Assembly (NCBI RefSeq): GCF_000416985.1
Contig: NZ_ATDL01000016.1
Span: 350,615 to 414,614 of the forward strand
Source: Sphingobacterium paucimobilis HER1398
GTDB taxonomy: Bacteria; Bacteroidota; Bacteroidia; Sphingobacteriales; Sphingobacteriaceae
Reading direction: 5' to 3'
Length of the DNA: 64,000 bases
A program made the position numbers and the translations under genes. This document shows, in pieces, positions 36,135 to 45,660 of this stretch (within the stretch, counting starts at the first letter, position 1; the number at the start of each line of letters is the position of its first letter). The notes beneath the pieces were generated by a model. That model saw only the letters and a program-made list of their open reading frames with translations. It did not search any database and had not been told where the DNA came from.

Positions 36135-37106
36135 TTATTTCTTTCTTTCTGTAGTAAAAGTTACTAATTGTTTCAGTCCTTCTTTATATACATTGTCCGG
36201 GAATTTCGCTAAGAGATCAAATGCCTCTTGTTGAAATTGCATCATCTTTGTTGTCGCATATTCCAGCCCCCCACTACTTCGTACAAATTGAATTACCTCA
36301 TCGACTTTCTCGTTATTTTCGTTGTGGTTTTTGACCAAATTAATAATTCTTCGCTTTTCTGAATTTGACGTATGCGCTAATGCGTAGATCAAAGGTAAGG
36401 TCATCTTCTTTTCTTTGATGTCATTACCTACTGGCTTACCTACATCATCCAATCCAAAATCAAACAAATCATCTTTTATCTGAAAAGCCAATCCGACTTT
36501 TTCTCCAAATAATCGCATCAGTTCTATCGTTTCGGTGTCGGCTTTAGCTGATGAAGCTCCAGATGCACAGCAAGAGGCAATTAATGAAGCCGTCTTTTTG
36601 CGAATTATCTCATAATAGATATCTTCCTTGATATCCAGTTTACGTGCTTTTTCAATTTGTAAGAGTTCGCCTTCACTCATTTGTTCAACAGCTTCAGAGA
36701 CGATTTTCAACAGGTCATGCTCATTGTTATGAACCGATAGTAGGAGACCTTTGGATAGAAGAAAATCTCCAACAAGGACAGCGACTTTATTTTTCCATAA
36801 GGCATTGATGGAGAAAAAACCTCGCCTTTCATTGGCGTTGTCAACGACATCATCATGTACAAGTGAGGCGGTGTGAAGAAGCTCTACCAAAGATGCTCCA
36901 CGGTAGGTGGATTCTGTAATCTGGCCACATAGACCAGCCGTAAAAAATACAAACATAGGGCGCATTTGCTTTCCCTTTTGTTTGTATAAATACTGTGTTA
37001 TAATATCTAAAAGTGGAACAGAACTTTGCATGGACTGCTTAAACTTCGATTCGAATGTCGAAAGCTCTGTTGCAATGGGGCGTTGTATCTCCTTTAAACT
37101 AAGCAT
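36135..37106 (-). CDS. Trans-polyprenyl diphosphate synthase
   Basis: The 323-residue isoprenyl synthase extends allylic diphosphates with IPP. The first Asp-rich motif is DDVVDNANERR (in ASLVHDDVVDNANERRG) and the second is DDLFDFG (FQIKDDLFDFGLDDVGKP). The substrate-binding Lys-Gly-Lys-x-x-R appears as QKGKQMRPMF with GKQMR. Length and motifs fit the long-chain (quinone side chain) class rather than farnesyl synthase, which makes it a candidate for the menaquinone tail. Product length cannot be set by eye. Confidence 0.93.
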   Translation of the reverse strand: MLSLKEIQRPIATELSTFESKFKQSMQSSVPLLDIITQYLYKQKGKQMRPMFVFFTAGLCGQITESTYRGASLVELLHTASLVHDDVVDNANERRGFFSINALWKNKVAVLVGDFLLSKGLLLSVHNNEHDLLKIVSEAVEQMSEGELLQIEKARKLDIKEDIYYEIIRKKTASLIASCCASGASSAKADTETIELMRLFGEKVGLAFQIKDDLFDFGLDDVGKPVGNDIKEKKMTLPLIYALAHTSNSEKRRIINLVKNHNENNEKVDEVIQFVRSSGGLEYATTKMMQFQQEAFDLLAKFPDNVYKEGLKQLVTFTTERKK

Positions 37107-37165
37107 GAATGATGGTAAATACCAATTAGCGTCTATTTATACGCAATAAAGATAACAAAAATCCA

Positions 37166-37729
37166 TTAGATAGATTCTACCGATTCTTCTAATTTAGTGT
37201 ACCATTCCATGCCATACTCTCGAATAAGGGGATCTTTTAAAAATTTGTAGACAGGCACCTGGAGTTCTTTTCCAAAGCTACAGGCATCTTTACAGATATG
37301 CCATCTGTCGTAGTGTAAGACATCGAACTGGGGGTAGTGGGTCGTACGTATTGGATACAAATGACAAGAAATAGGTTTCTTCCAGTCTATTTCGCCTAAT
37401 TCATAGGCTTTTTCTATGGCGCATTTCGTAATTCCATTTTCCCAAGTAACGTATGCACACTCCTTATTGCCATCTACGCAAGGAGTGGTTAGATCTCCAT
37501 CACTATCGATTACATGCGTTCCTTGTTCTTCCACCGCTAGAATGCCTTTCTCAGTCATATAAGGCTTAATCTTGGGATAAATCTCTTGCAACACAGCTTT
37601 TTCGGATTCGCGCAGTGGAGCTCCAGCATCTCCCTCTACACAACAAATACCTTTACATTTTGATAGATTACAAACAAAATCATTACTTAACAAGTCCTCA
37701 TGGACTAAAACATTATCAACCTCAATCAC
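37166..37729 (-). CDS. DUF3109 family cysteine-rich protein
   Basis: The 187-residue protein has many conserved cysteines: NLSKCKGICCVEGDAGAP near the N terminus, then CVDGNKECAYV, CAIEKAYELG, CHLYPIRTTHYPQ and HICKDACSFGK. The pattern suggests bound Fe-S or zinc and matches DUF3109 (YkgJ-related) proteins of Bacteroidota. Function is unknown. It starts 8 bp after the DUF3108 gene and may be co-transcribed with it. Confidence 0.85.
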   Translation of the reverse strand: MIEVDNVLVHEDLLSNDFVCNLSKCKGICCVEGDAGAPLRESEKAVLQEIYPKIKPYMTEKGILAVEEQGTHVIDSDGDLTTPCVDGNKECAYVTWENGITKCAIEKAYELGEIDWKKPISCHLYPIRTTHYPQFDVLHYDRWHICKDACSFGKELQVPVYKFLKDPLIREYGMEWYTKLEESVESI

Positions 37730-37737
37730 GATTTTAC

Positions 37738-38529
37738 TTATTTTGAATAACTTACTTTTTTTCCCAATTCATACTTCAGCCCTTCAGCTTTTGTCAACTC
37801 CATGGTGACAGAACCTATTAAAATCTCCACCTGAGCTTTTACCGGTATACGATTGCCATCGTTGGTAACCCAAAGATACAATTTACTGTCTTTTTTAAAG
37901 ATACGTCCAGGTTTGATTTCTGGACTCAGTTTAATACAATCTAAGGTTCCTAAACTCGTCTTGATTTTTTCTGTGCCTACATAAGCTACTTTTAGCTCTG
38001 CAATTTCATCATTCAAAAAGTAAGTTATTTTAAATGAGTCTCCTGTTTTCAACGAGGAGAGATCTAGGTTACGTGAAAAATAGTAAGCAGACAGCAAATC
38101 AAATATCTGTGATGTTTTTCCCTTAAAGGTGCCCTTTGCTCCTTTAACAGTTGAGTTTCGATGATCAAATGTAGCATACTCTTTACGGGTATAATTATTC
38201 TCATGGATATCTTCTGTATATAGATAAGGTTGGTAGGTATTTCCGTCTATATAAGAATCATATTTGTTTTTAACCGTATAAAATATAGAGAATCCGGATG
38301 AAGTCTGTCCAAATGCATTGAGGTGAAAAGTATTTTTATTACTGAATTGTAGTTGAGACTTATTCACTGATAGTACACCGTTGGCAGCCGATATGATTCC
38401 ATATCTGAGTTTGTAGGAAAGTTTTTCACCTTCTTTAAATGTCGGTTCTTTCAGGTATGGAAGAGATTGGGCAAAGCTCCAGGTGAAGCTAATAAACAAA
38501 GCAAGTAATGTACAGTAGACTCTTTTCAT
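37738..38529 (-). CDS. DUF3108 domain-containing exported protein
   Basis: The 263-residue product has a signal peptide (LLALFISFTWSFAQSLP) and a beta-rich body with the DUF3108-like segments FKEGEKLSYKLRYGII, SPEIKPGRIFKKDSKLYLW and NRIPVKAQVEILIGSVTMEL. Family members resemble lipoprotein-carrier-like or outer-membrane accessory beta-sheets. A role in the envelope is likely but undefined. The next gene on the strand follows after 8 bp. Confidence 0.8.
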   Translation of the reverse strand: MKRVYCTLLALFISFTWSFAQSLPYLKEPTFKEGEKLSYKLRYGIISAANGVLSVNKSQLQFSNKNTFHLNAFGQTSSGFSIFYTVKNKYDSYIDGNTYQPYLYTEDIHENNYTRKEYATFDHRNSTVKGAKGTFKGKTSQIFDLLSAYYFSRNLDLSSLKTGDSFKITYFLNDEIAELKVAYVGTEKIKTSLGTLDCIKLSPEIKPGRIFKKDSKLYLWVTNDGNRIPVKAQVEILIGSVTMELTKAEGLKYELGKKVSYSK

Positions 38530-38657
38530 ATATGTTCAACTTGTTTTTAACGGGCACTGACTTATATTAGGTGTTTCCGAGGGGCTATCTGCTATGCGTT
38601 TATCCGAATGCAGTATCCTCATTAATATACCTAAGACTCTCCAAAACTACAGAGGGT

Positions 38658-39176
38658 TTAATTTTTTCGCTTAAATACGGGAACAGTAGAACAGGGCTCA
38701 CCATACATAATGCTTTTTGCTACTTCACTAAGCTTATGTGTAAAGGACACAAACGCACTTTCTGGAACATAGATGTCTCCACACCCCTTGACTACGATAC
38801 GTTGATCCACATAGACTGTATAATCTATTGATTGGATTGCATCGGAAAATAAATTCCGGACAACCTCTTCCTTCGTGCCAAAATTTATCGTTTTTGCGAA
38901 GGGGCTGAACTTATTGGCTAGAATCATATAAGCCCAAGTCGGGACTATAGCATCTGTCGAGCAAGTAATCGCAATATGCTTGTCTTGATATTGAGACCAG
39001 TCATGTTGTTTTACGAAATCTCTGAAATCTTTTTCTTTAAGTATCAGGCCATGAAATAAATTGTCCTTGATGTCATACACCAAGATATCGTCTTCTATAG
39101 GGGCATATTCTGCTAGATCAATAGTAATCAGACCACTTTGTGCAACTTTATTGACTATGTTCTCTTGAATATCCAT
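38658..39176 (-). CDS. DUF2480 family protein
   Basis: The 172-residue soluble protein starts MDIQENIVNKVAQSGLITID and contains the family-typical stretches FRDFVKQHDWSQYQDKHIAI and CSTDAIVPTWAYMILANK. The C-terminal CGDIYVPESAFVSFTHKLSE also fits DUF2480. No signal peptide or membrane helix is present. Function is unknown. It lies downstream of the foldase gene but beyond that gene's terminator, so it probably has its own promoter. Confidence 0.82.
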   Translation of the reverse strand: MDIQENIVNKVAQSGLITIDLAEYAPIEDDILVYDIKDNLFHGLILKEKDFRDFVKQHDWSQYQDKHIAITCSTDAIVPTWAYMILANKFSPFAKTINFGTKEEVVRNLFSDAIQSIDYTVYVDQRIVVKGCGDIYVPESAFVSFTHKLSEVAKSIMYGEPCSTVPVFKRKN

Positions 39177-39183
39177 GTGATAA

Positions 39184-39220
39184 AAATATAAAAAAAGCCG
39201 GACATGTGATAATGCCCGGC
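39184..39220 (-). terminator. Terminator after the PpiD-like gene
   Basis: GCCGG-CAT (39197 on) pairs with ATG-CCGGC (to 39220) around a short loop, with a run of seven T on the minus strand. It is 21 bp beyond the foldase stop and just before the DUF2480 start. Confidence 0.85.
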
Positions 39221-39241
39221 TGTAAAATTAATTATAATATC

Positions 39242-41347
39242 TTAATAAAATCTAATTCGATTGTCATCAATCTTGGCATTATCCTGTAACGCTTTAAAGA
39301 CTGATCCCCAAGAACGTTGTTGCTTGGACGTCAATATTTGTTTTTGTTGGTTTTTACGTTCTGTATCTACCATTTCTTTAGGATTTACAAAGCTATCCAC
39401 CTGTACCGCATATATTCCTTGTGTTCCTTCTATCGATTTAGAAGGTTTGTTGGGTTGCAGTCCGAATACAGTACCGACAACTGCACTTTCTAAAGATACA
39501 CCAGGTATTACCGGATTCGCTAATACGATGTTTTCTACCGCTATTGCCGGTTTTCCAACCTTTTGAGCTACTTGATCTATAGATGCCGCGCCTTGGAGAG
39601 CATTATTCATTTTTTCCTTCAACATACGTGCTTTCACTAGGTTTTTGACTCCTAACTCGATATCTCCTTTCACCGCTTCCAGTGACTGAATTCCTTTAGG
39701 ATTTACACCAGCTACTTTTGCTACGATAAAACTATTTTCGGTTTCATAAATCTTATCAGACACATCACCTTTCTTAGCTTCAAATACCCATCGTATCAGT
39801 TCTCTAGACGCTTCAGCACCGTTGAGTGAATTGTCCATAGGTTGTACACGTGTTGCCTTTTGCAAGTTTAAATTTTCTTTTTTTGCTGTTTCTGCAAAAT
39901 TAGCACCATTAGCAGCTGTAAAGAAAGAGCTCGCTTTAGCGTAGGCGGCATCAGTCGTTTCTTTTCCGGCTGTGATTACTTTGTCTAATATTGCTGCTTT
40001 TACGATTTTAGAGTTTCCGATTTGCTTTTCAATTTTCAGAATATGTACTCCGAATTGTGATTCTACAACGACAACATCTCCGGTTTTACCATTGAAGGCT
40101 GCTTCCTCAAATGGACCAACCATCTGTCCCCTTGTAAATGTACCCAAGTCTCCACCATTGGCTTTGCTACCTGGATCTTGGCTGAATTCAACTGCTAAAG
40201 AAGAAAAACTTTCGCCCTTTGCTAGCAATCCTTTAATAGAATCTGCTTTTACTTTCGCTTTTGAAACACCACCTTCTGCTGCAACATTCAATAGGATGTG
40301 ACTTGCTTTTACTGAATCAGGGCTGAATTTAGAGTCGATTATTTTTGCAATCTCATAAGCACCATTCGCTAGGAAGGGGCCTACAGTAACTCCTTTTGCA
40401 GCATTAAATATAATTGAATCCAAAGCAGGGCTAACCTGACCTTTTCGGTAATAAGTAACAGGATACTTGTTGTCAGAACTACTCACTACAAATAGGGAAT
40501 CGTTTGTAGAAGCGATCAACTCTTCTTTTAGCGTTTGAATTGCTGTCAGTGTCGCTGAAGAGTCTTTGGCTGTAGGACTTGCATCGAATAAAACGTATTC
40601 AATAGCACGAGTCTCTTCTGGGTTCTTAAATGCATTTTTATGCTTGTCGTAATACTCTTTGTAATCAGCGTCTGTTAATTTGATGTCAGCTTCATTGACA
40701 GAAGAGTAGTCAAGTAATATATATTTGAAGTTTGCTAATTTGTTTTTAGCAGTATATTCGTCTTGCGCTTCCAATGCCGTAACGTATACGGTATTGCTCA
40801 GTAAGTTCGCGTATTTTTCGGTCAGTCTTTGCGAACGTACGTTTTCAAGGAGTAATTCCCATTGTTGAGCTACTTGTGCATTACCTCCTTTGGCTTCATT
40901 TATAACTTGGCTCAGGTAGTTCCGATCAAACTGACCAGTTTCAGGGTTGGTAAAAGTTTGCATGATCTGAGGCGATGGATTCGGACCTGTTATAAGGTCG
41001 TTTAGTTCCTTTTTGCCTACCGACAGACCTAGCTTTTCAACTTCAGTAGCTATCAACTCTTTGGAGATAAATTGATTCCAAACCTGTTGTACGGCGAAGG
41101 TTTTTATCTGAGGAGTTTCAGCACCGCCCATTTGTTGTTGATACATTGCCGTAGTTTGTTCTACCTGCGCATTGAAATCGAGGTAGTCAACAGAATTTCC
41201 GTTTACACTACCGACCTCATTTTGCTTTTTGGCCCAAAATGGCGTTCCGGACTGAATGATGTCCCCCAATAAAAATGCAACAATTGCTAAACCGATTATG
41301 AATATTACCAATCCGGCTCGGTTACGCAAATTACCCATTAATCCCAT
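39242..41347 (-). CDS. PpiD-like peptidyl-prolyl isomerase / periplasmic foldase
   Basis: The 701-residue protein has one N-terminal membrane helix (LVIFIIGLAIVAFLLGDIIQ) and a large periplasmic part. A SurA-N-like chaperone region spans about 35-230, and a parvulin domain lies at about 345-445 (VKASHILLNVAAEG, then EFSQDPGSKANGGDLGTFTR and FEEAAFNGKTGDVV). A second degenerate domain may follow at about 470-600. PpiD sits in the inner membrane and helps nascent envelope proteins fold. It lies downstream of lptC and an outer-membrane protein gene, which fits an envelope-assembly role. Confidence 0.92.
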   Translation of the reverse strand: MGLMGNLRNRAGLVIFIIGLAIVAFLLGDIIQSGTPFWAKKQNEVGSVNGNSVDYLDFNAQVEQTTAMYQQQMGGAETPQIKTFAVQQVWNQFISKELIATEVEKLGLSVGKKELNDLITGPNPSPQIMQTFTNPETGQFDRNYLSQVINEAKGGNAQVAQQWELLLENVRSQRLTEKYANLLSNTVYVTALEAQDEYTAKNKLANFKYILLDYSSVNEADIKLTDADYKEYYDKHKNAFKNPEETRAIEYVLFDASPTAKDSSATLTAIQTLKEELIASTNDSLFVVSSSDNKYPVTYYRKGQVSPALDSIIFNAAKGVTVGPFLANGAYEIAKIIDSKFSPDSVKASHILLNVAAEGGVSKAKVKADSIKGLLAKGESFSSLAVEFSQDPGSKANGGDLGTFTRGQMVGPFEEAAFNGKTGDVVVVESQFGVHILKIEKQIGNSKIVKAAILDKVITAGKETTDAAYAKASSFFTAANGANFAETAKKENLNLQKATRVQPMDNSLNGAEASRELIRWVFEAKKGDVSDKIYETENSFIVAKVAGVNPKGIQSLEAVKGDIELGVKNLVKARMLKEKMNNALQGAASIDQVAQKVGKPAIAVENIVLANPVIPGVSLESAVVGTVFGLQPNKPSKSIEGTQGIYAVQVDSFVNPKEMVDTERKNQQKQILTSKQQRSWGSVFKALQDNAKIDDNRIRFY

Positions 41348-41406
41348 ATTCTCGTATTGTATTTATGTGTTCTTTAGTTATTTAATTGAGTTTTGTTAAA
41401 ACAAGG

Positions 41407-41468
41407 CGCAAGATACAACTTTTATAAAAAAAAAGTGTAAATTTTTATAATGTTAATAAAAGTTATTT
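41407..41468. other. AT-rich inverted repeat upstream of the foldase gene
   Basis: The gap between the foldase start and the lptC stop is very A/T-rich, with AACTTTTAT and ATAAAAGTT forming a 9-bp inverted repeat. On the minus strand TATCTTGC, close to the -7 consensus, lies near 41411. The gap may hold both the lptC transcript end and the foldase promoter; neither is certain. Confidence 0.3.
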
Positions 41469-41491
41469 AAAGCTTTATAACCATCGCCAAA

Positions 41492-42115
41492 TTAATTACC
41501 AAACGAAGGCAGCTGGCTATTACCTGAAGAGATATAGAAACCAGTCATATTTTGACCGTTTATGTTTTTAAAGTCTGTATCAGAAGTGAAAGAAGTCGCC
41601 TGTAGGTTGCCTCTAGCATCTTTGAATTCGAAAGAAATAGGTACATCGTTGTAATAGATTTTCTTTTTCTCATCGTAATATAACTCTTCGGTTTTGATAA
41701 TGGAGCCGTCAGACATATTTACAACTACATTTTTCTTGAACTCTGTAATTCCATCCAAAACCCGCTGTTTGCCGTAGTCAGACCGAATACGTTGGCTTTC
41801 CTTCCCTTCGGAATCGTAAAATATGATTTGGAGCCCTTTTTGAAATTCGTAATTACTGTTCTTATTACCCGTAGTATCATGATATACCCGCATTTCGGGG
41901 CCTGTGAGTTGTGCTTTTACAATAGCAGAATCGCTCACGATTATCTTGACGTCTTTCGATATATCTACAGCCTCTTCTTGCTGAATATTTTCGATTTTAC
42001 TGACTTCACGTAAATCATTTTCGCAGCTGTAAAGCAAGAAACCCCCTATTGCAATACAAAGCGATAGGGGGGGCTGGATTAATATTTTTGTAGAGCATGT
42101 ATTCATGCTAATCAT
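41492..42115 (-). CDS. lptC: LptC-like LPS export periplasmic protein
   Basis: The start is taken at the ATG at 42115 (MISMNTCSTKILIQPPLSLC), which overlaps the preceding gene by 8 bp; the ATG at 42106 is an equal alternative. The N terminus has a hydrophobic segment ending in FLLYSC, a possible lipobox. The mature part has the LptC/OstA-like beta-jellyroll pattern (RVYHDTTGNKNSNYEFQKGL, DSEGKESQRIRSDYGKQRV, YYDEKKKIYYNDVPISFEF). LptC bridges the LptBFG extractor and LptA in lipopolysaccharide export. Lipidation would be a Bacteroidota variation on the membrane-anchored E. coli form. Confidence 0.82.
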   Translation of the reverse strand: MISMNTCSTKILIQPPLSLCIAIGGFLLYSCENDLREVSKIENIQQEEAVDISKDVKIIVSDSAIVKAQLTGPEMRVYHDTTGNKNSNYEFQKGLQIIFYDSEGKESQRIRSDYGKQRVLDGITEFKKNVVVNMSDGSIIKTEELYYDEKKKIYYNDVPISFEFKDARGNLQATSFTSDTDFKNINGQNMTGFYISSGNSQLPSFGN

Positions 42116-43436
42116 AACTTCTTCTTCTGAACCAAGTGTCATTCAATGTAAAGCCAAGGTTTAGGTTGATATATCGCTCGCGTACTAAATTATTGGATAG
42201 CGTGCCTCTTTGTCCGAACTCTGCAGAGATATTGATCCGAGAGAAGGTCAGTCCAAAATTTGTTTCTGGTAGCGGCAAGCCTAGTCCCACTGTAACTGCC
42301 ATATCATCGATGTTCTGATTGTTGTATTGGAGTGGAGTCTGGTCGTATCGGAAGCCCAGTCTATAATCTACGATGTTCCAATACCTAAACGATGTCGGGT
42401 CCGGTTTGATTTGTCCTCCAACTGCAAAACCATAGTTTTTTCCAAGTGCAGGTTCGCCTGCGCGTGTCTGAAAATAGCTCCAATCAGCGTATTTAAAATC
42501 AGCACCAACCATCCAATTATAACCCTTGGAAAGTGTAAAACCAACGGTGTGTTTTAACGGGAGATTTACTTTTCGAGACAGGCCTGTTACGCTAGATACT
42601 GTATCTAGCGGTATGTTCTGATAGTCTGGATCAGAGGATGGTTCTGTTCTTTTAATGAAAGATGTGGTTTTGCTTGTTATGGTATTGTTGAGTGAACCCA
42701 TATATCCGATAGTTAGGTTCAATTTCCTACTTATCGCTTTGGAGTACTGTACACCATAGTCTAATGTCGCTCCACGAATAAGTCTTGTCTCATTGTAACG
42801 AGCATTTAGCATGTTTGGATTTTGCGGAAAACTGACTAAGTCTATGTCTGTTAGTTCGCCAAAAAGAAAACCAACATTAGCTCCGACACTTACTCCTTTA
42901 AATGGAGAAACGCCGTAGCCCAAAAAAGCTTTGTTTATTCCACCCTCACCTTTGGACGAGATATTATAGGTCAAATCACCTTCTTTTCTTCTGCTGGTCT
43001 GATTGTAGCCTACGTCAGAGTAGGGCATAAGTCCAAATGCAAAACCACCGAAACGCTGAGACAATGGAATACCTATCGCTAGGTGTGAGAATGCAAAATC
43101 TGCAGTATTATCTTTGACCCCCGTACGACTTAGTTCGGTGGCATTACCATATAATCCAGCTTCTAAAATTGTTCTTGAAAATGCAGAGTAACTTGCAGGA
43201 TTTCCCATGTTCAAGATAGGAAGACCAGACTGATAACGTATTGCACTGGATATTCCTCCCATGGCACGGGTCTGTGGAAGAAGATCCTCTCGCATTTGTC
43301 CTAGGCCGAATTTCGAATAAGGAGAATGTGAGGTTGTAGTCTGGGCATTCGCTTGGATATTTGCCAGCAAAAGACCTGTAGCAACTACAAGCTGTAAAGC
43401 CTTTTTGGCACTCAAAACATTGAATTGTTTATACAT
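42108..43436 (-). CDS. Outer-membrane beta-barrel protein of unknown function
   Basis: The 442-residue protein has a signal peptide (VVATGLLLANIQANAQ), and the mature N terminus SPYSKFGLGQMREDLLPQTR is typical of a Bacteroidota barrel family often found beside lptC. The body alternates barrel strands (GGFAFGLMPYSDVGYNQTSR and KGVSVGANVGFLFGE). It ends YINLNLGFTLNDTWFRRRSYD, lacking a terminal aromatic residue. Its last bases overlap lptC, showing tight coupling. Related barrels are FadL-like in outline, but the substrate is unknown. Confidence 0.75.
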   Translation of the reverse strand: MYKQFNVLSAKKALQLVVATGLLLANIQANAQTTTSHSPYSKFGLGQMREDLLPQTRAMGGISSAIRYQSGLPILNMGNPASYSAFSRTILEAGLYGNATELSRTGVKDNTADFAFSHLAIGIPLSQRFGGFAFGLMPYSDVGYNQTSRRKEGDLTYNISSKGEGGINKAFLGYGVSPFKGVSVGANVGFLFGELTDIDLVSFPQNPNMLNARYNETRLIRGATLDYGVQYSKAISRKLNLTIGYMGSLNNTITSKTTSFIKRTEPSSDPDYQNIPLDTVSSVTGLSRKVNLPLKHTVGFTLSKGYNWMVGADFKYADWSYFQTRAGEPALGKNYGFAVGGQIKPDPTSFRYWNIVDYRLGFRYDQTPLQYNNQNIDDMAVTVGLGLPLPETNFGLTFSRINISAEFGQRGTLSNNLVRERYINLNLGFTLNDTWFRRRSYD

Positions 43437-43511
43437 ATATTTTTATAATCTCCGCGCTTCGGACGTCTTTTTGTGTTATCTCGATAGGCCAATAACGAAC
43501 TGGCATGTTTT

Positions 43512-43548
43512 AAATTATCCATTAGCGTGTTCTACTAGTGGATAATTT
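43512..43548. promoter_or_regulatory. Inverted repeat upstream of the outer-membrane protein gene
   Basis: AAATTATCCA (43512-43521) and TGGATAATTT (43539-43548) form a perfect 10-bp inverted repeat around CTACTAG-containing spacer DNA in the 191-bp gap. It lies about 75 bp upstream of the barrel gene start. It could be an operator or a terminator of the DUF6427 transcript; no T run supports the latter. Confidence 0.35.
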
Positions 43549-43627
43549 CGTTACAAAACTATTTAAATTTTGCTGAATCCTTTGCCTCATTTTGTTAAAA
43601 AAGGTTAAACGATTGCTTGTCAGTTTT

Positions 43628-44611
43628 TTACATAAATTGAAAGTATATTATTGTTATCATAATAATGATGTAAAGGCTCTCATAGACCCACTTACTTTTT
43701 GCAAATGAAAAATAGTAAGCCAAATAGATGGCTAGGGGTGGGGCGCAAAGCAGAAAGTGATTGATATTGATTTTTTCGTTTAGATAGAAGGATCCTGCGA
43801 TCAATAATAACATGTAGAAAAGCAACTGAAAAGATTTTCGTATATGTACGATACTTCTGAAGTATTGATCTCGGAGTACTGCCAGAAAAAGTAAAAGTGC
43901 TATTGCAATGGGGACTACAACGAGATAGTCTTGAAAATCTACACGAATCGTATGTGTCAGCGAATTTGTAAATGGCGTGAATATAGCTTTGAACTCGTCA
44001 AACCTGTCTAGCCAGTAATAGGCTACGCCAAGTAGGAAATAAACAATTGAAAATCCCAGGATAGGTGTGATCCACTCTCGCCAAATAAACGGTCTGAATA
44101 TTATTAAGGCGATCCATAATAATAGAAACATGACGATAAAGGGAAAATATACTAGACTACCTAAAGCGACAATCATTCCTAAATCAAACATAAGTCCCTT
44201 TACATCTGCTTGCTTATAGATGGCGAATAGTTTGCTCATCATCCAGATGGTGATGAAGTTACAGATTAAGGTGGGGGATAGTACCAAGAATGGTAAAAAG
44301 AGACTGACCAGAGTCATAAACAGCAATGCCGTCAGAAAATTTGGTTTACCCAAAAAATTAAAATGATTTACTACTTTGTTGAGCAGTAAAGCTTGCAGCA
44401 GTGTTAATGTCAATGTCAACAAGACATTCGCTGCAGGAGTAAGGCCTGCGCCGATCTCGATACCGAAAAGATTGTTGGCAGCAGGTTCAAGAAGTACTGG
44501 CCTTAAATCTTGTGGCCGATGGATAAACACGCCCAAACACAAAAAAGTACCGATAATCGATATGAATAGTATATTGATTGGTGTAAACTTTCTGTGTTGT
44601 CTGATGATCAT
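43628..44611 (-). CDS. DUF6427-like multi-pass membrane protein
   Basis: The 327-residue protein has about eight hydrophobic spans. The N terminus MIIRQHRKFTPINILFISII and the early loop FIHRPQDLRPVLLEPAANNL fit DUF6427 proteins of Bacteroidota. Further spans include FPFIVMFLLLWIALIIFRPF and VVVPIAIALLLFLAVLRDQY. The layout resembles membrane polymerases or permeases, but no motif defines a function. It lies 12 bp after the ccmD-like gene. Confidence 0.7.
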   Translation of the reverse strand: MIIRQHRKFTPINILFISIIGTFLCLGVFIHRPQDLRPVLLEPAANNLFGIEIGAGLTPAANVLLTLTLTLLQALLLNKVVNHFNFLGKPNFLTALLFMTLVSLFLPFLVLSPTLICNFITIWMMSKLFAIYKQADVKGLMFDLGMIVALGSLVYFPFIVMFLLLWIALIIFRPFIWREWITPILGFSIVYFLLGVAYYWLDRFDEFKAIFTPFTNSLTHTIRVDFQDYLVVVPIAIALLLFLAVLRDQYFRSIVHIRKSFQLLFYMLLLIAGSFYLNEKININHFLLCAPPLAIYLAYYFSFAKSKWVYESLYIIIMITIIYFQFM

Positions 44612-44623
44612 AGTAGACTATGT

Positions 44624-44836
44624 TTATGAATTTCTCTTCTCCAATTTGGTGACTTTTCTGTCAATGGTGAATAAGTAAACAAATACCCCGACTACTATAG
44701 TTAACAGTACCAGTACGACAACCCATATTTTACCCGAGCTTCGTAACCCCTCGGCCATTTCGATGTCAGACGATTGTGCATAAGAGACTAACGTTGTTAA
44801 GAAGGTTAAGAGCGTTAATAAACTGATTTTTTTCAT
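44624..44836 (-). CDS. ccmD: CcmD-family small membrane protein
   Basis: The 70-residue product has a signal-like first helix (LLTLLTFLTTLVSYAQ), a short acidic linker and one membrane span (IWVVVLVLLTIVVGVFVYLF), then a charged tail (TIDRKVTKLEKRNS). This fits the Bacteroidota CcmD-like proteins encoded after ccmC, which help present haem to CcmE. The gap to ccmC is 143 bp, unusually large for this pair. Confidence 0.75.
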   Translation of the reverse strand: MKKISLLTLLTFLTTLVSYAQSSDIEMAEGLRSSGKIWVVVLVLLTIVVGVFVYLFTIDRKVTKLEKRNS

Positions 44837-44979
44837 GCGTAAATAATTTTTTCTTTAAAGGTCGTGCGGAATATCCAGATTTTATGATCCTTTATTGCCA
44901 GATCCTGTTTCTTACCCGTCGCTAATGCTAAACAGTATAAGAATGGCGTCCTTATATATTGTTAATATTCTGTTTAAAA

Positions 44980-45645
44980 TTAATCAATTTGGTTCGCTTT
45001 GCGCTCCAGCAATCTAACCCTGTAACGTAGGGTGCAGATCCATACACCAGTTAGTATCCAGCCGATAACTGCAGAATAGAAAATAGGACGCATATTGTGA
45101 TCCATGTCCAGATCTCCAAAAGTAGAATTTCCTCCACTGCCTGGGTGCAAAGAGTCTGTCATCTTTGGTAAAATATACATGAGCACAATCATAATCGGAA
45201 AGGCAAAGATATTGTACACAGCAGATATTTTAGCGCGTTTCTGTTCTTCTTCCAGGGTGTTGCGTAAGACAAGATAAGCTAGATACATCAGTGTAGCGAT
45301 TGCAGAACCATTTGTTTTTGAATCGCTAGGCCAAGCTTCTCCCCAGGTAATATTGGCCCATTGCATTCCTGTCAGTAGCCCCAGGAAACAGAATATCACA
45401 CCCGTGTTTACTGCCTCGACAGCGATGATATCATGCTTTGGATTACCATTATTAAGATACTTGATGCTATATACGACAGAGATAGTATAGAGTGTAAACA
45501 TAGCAAACCACATCGGAACATGAAAGTAGACATTCCTTATCGTTTCGTGGAGAAGAAATAATTTGGGAACGGGGCCCATAAATCCAGCGACAACAGAAGC
45601 ACTAACTAAACATGCTGCTAATATTTTCCACCAGTTTTTTTTCAT
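44980..45645 (-). CDS. ccmC: Cytochrome c biogenesis protein CcmC (haem handling)
   Basis: The 221-residue protein has six membrane spans and the haem-handling features of CcmC. The periplasmic tryptophan-rich motif is WGEAWPSDSK (in ANITWGEAWPSDSKTNGSA), and the two likely axial histidines are in IRNVYFHVPMW and DSLHPGSGGN. CcmC delivers haem to CcmE for c-type cytochrome maturation. The gene follows ccmB by 15 bp. CcmA, CcmE, CcmF and CcmH are not in this window. Confidence 0.93.
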   Translation of the reverse strand: MKKNWWKILAACLVSASVVAGFMGPVPKLFLLHETIRNVYFHVPMWFAMFTLYTISVVYSIKYLNNGNPKHDIIAVEAVNTGVIFCFLGLLTGMQWANITWGEAWPSDSKTNGSAIATLMYLAYLVLRNTLEEEQKRAKISAVYNIFAFPIMIVLMYILPKMTDSLHPGSGGNSTFGDLDMDHNMRPIFYSAVIGWILTGVWICTLRYRVRLLERKANQID

Positions 45646-45660
45646 TTTCTATGTGTTGTT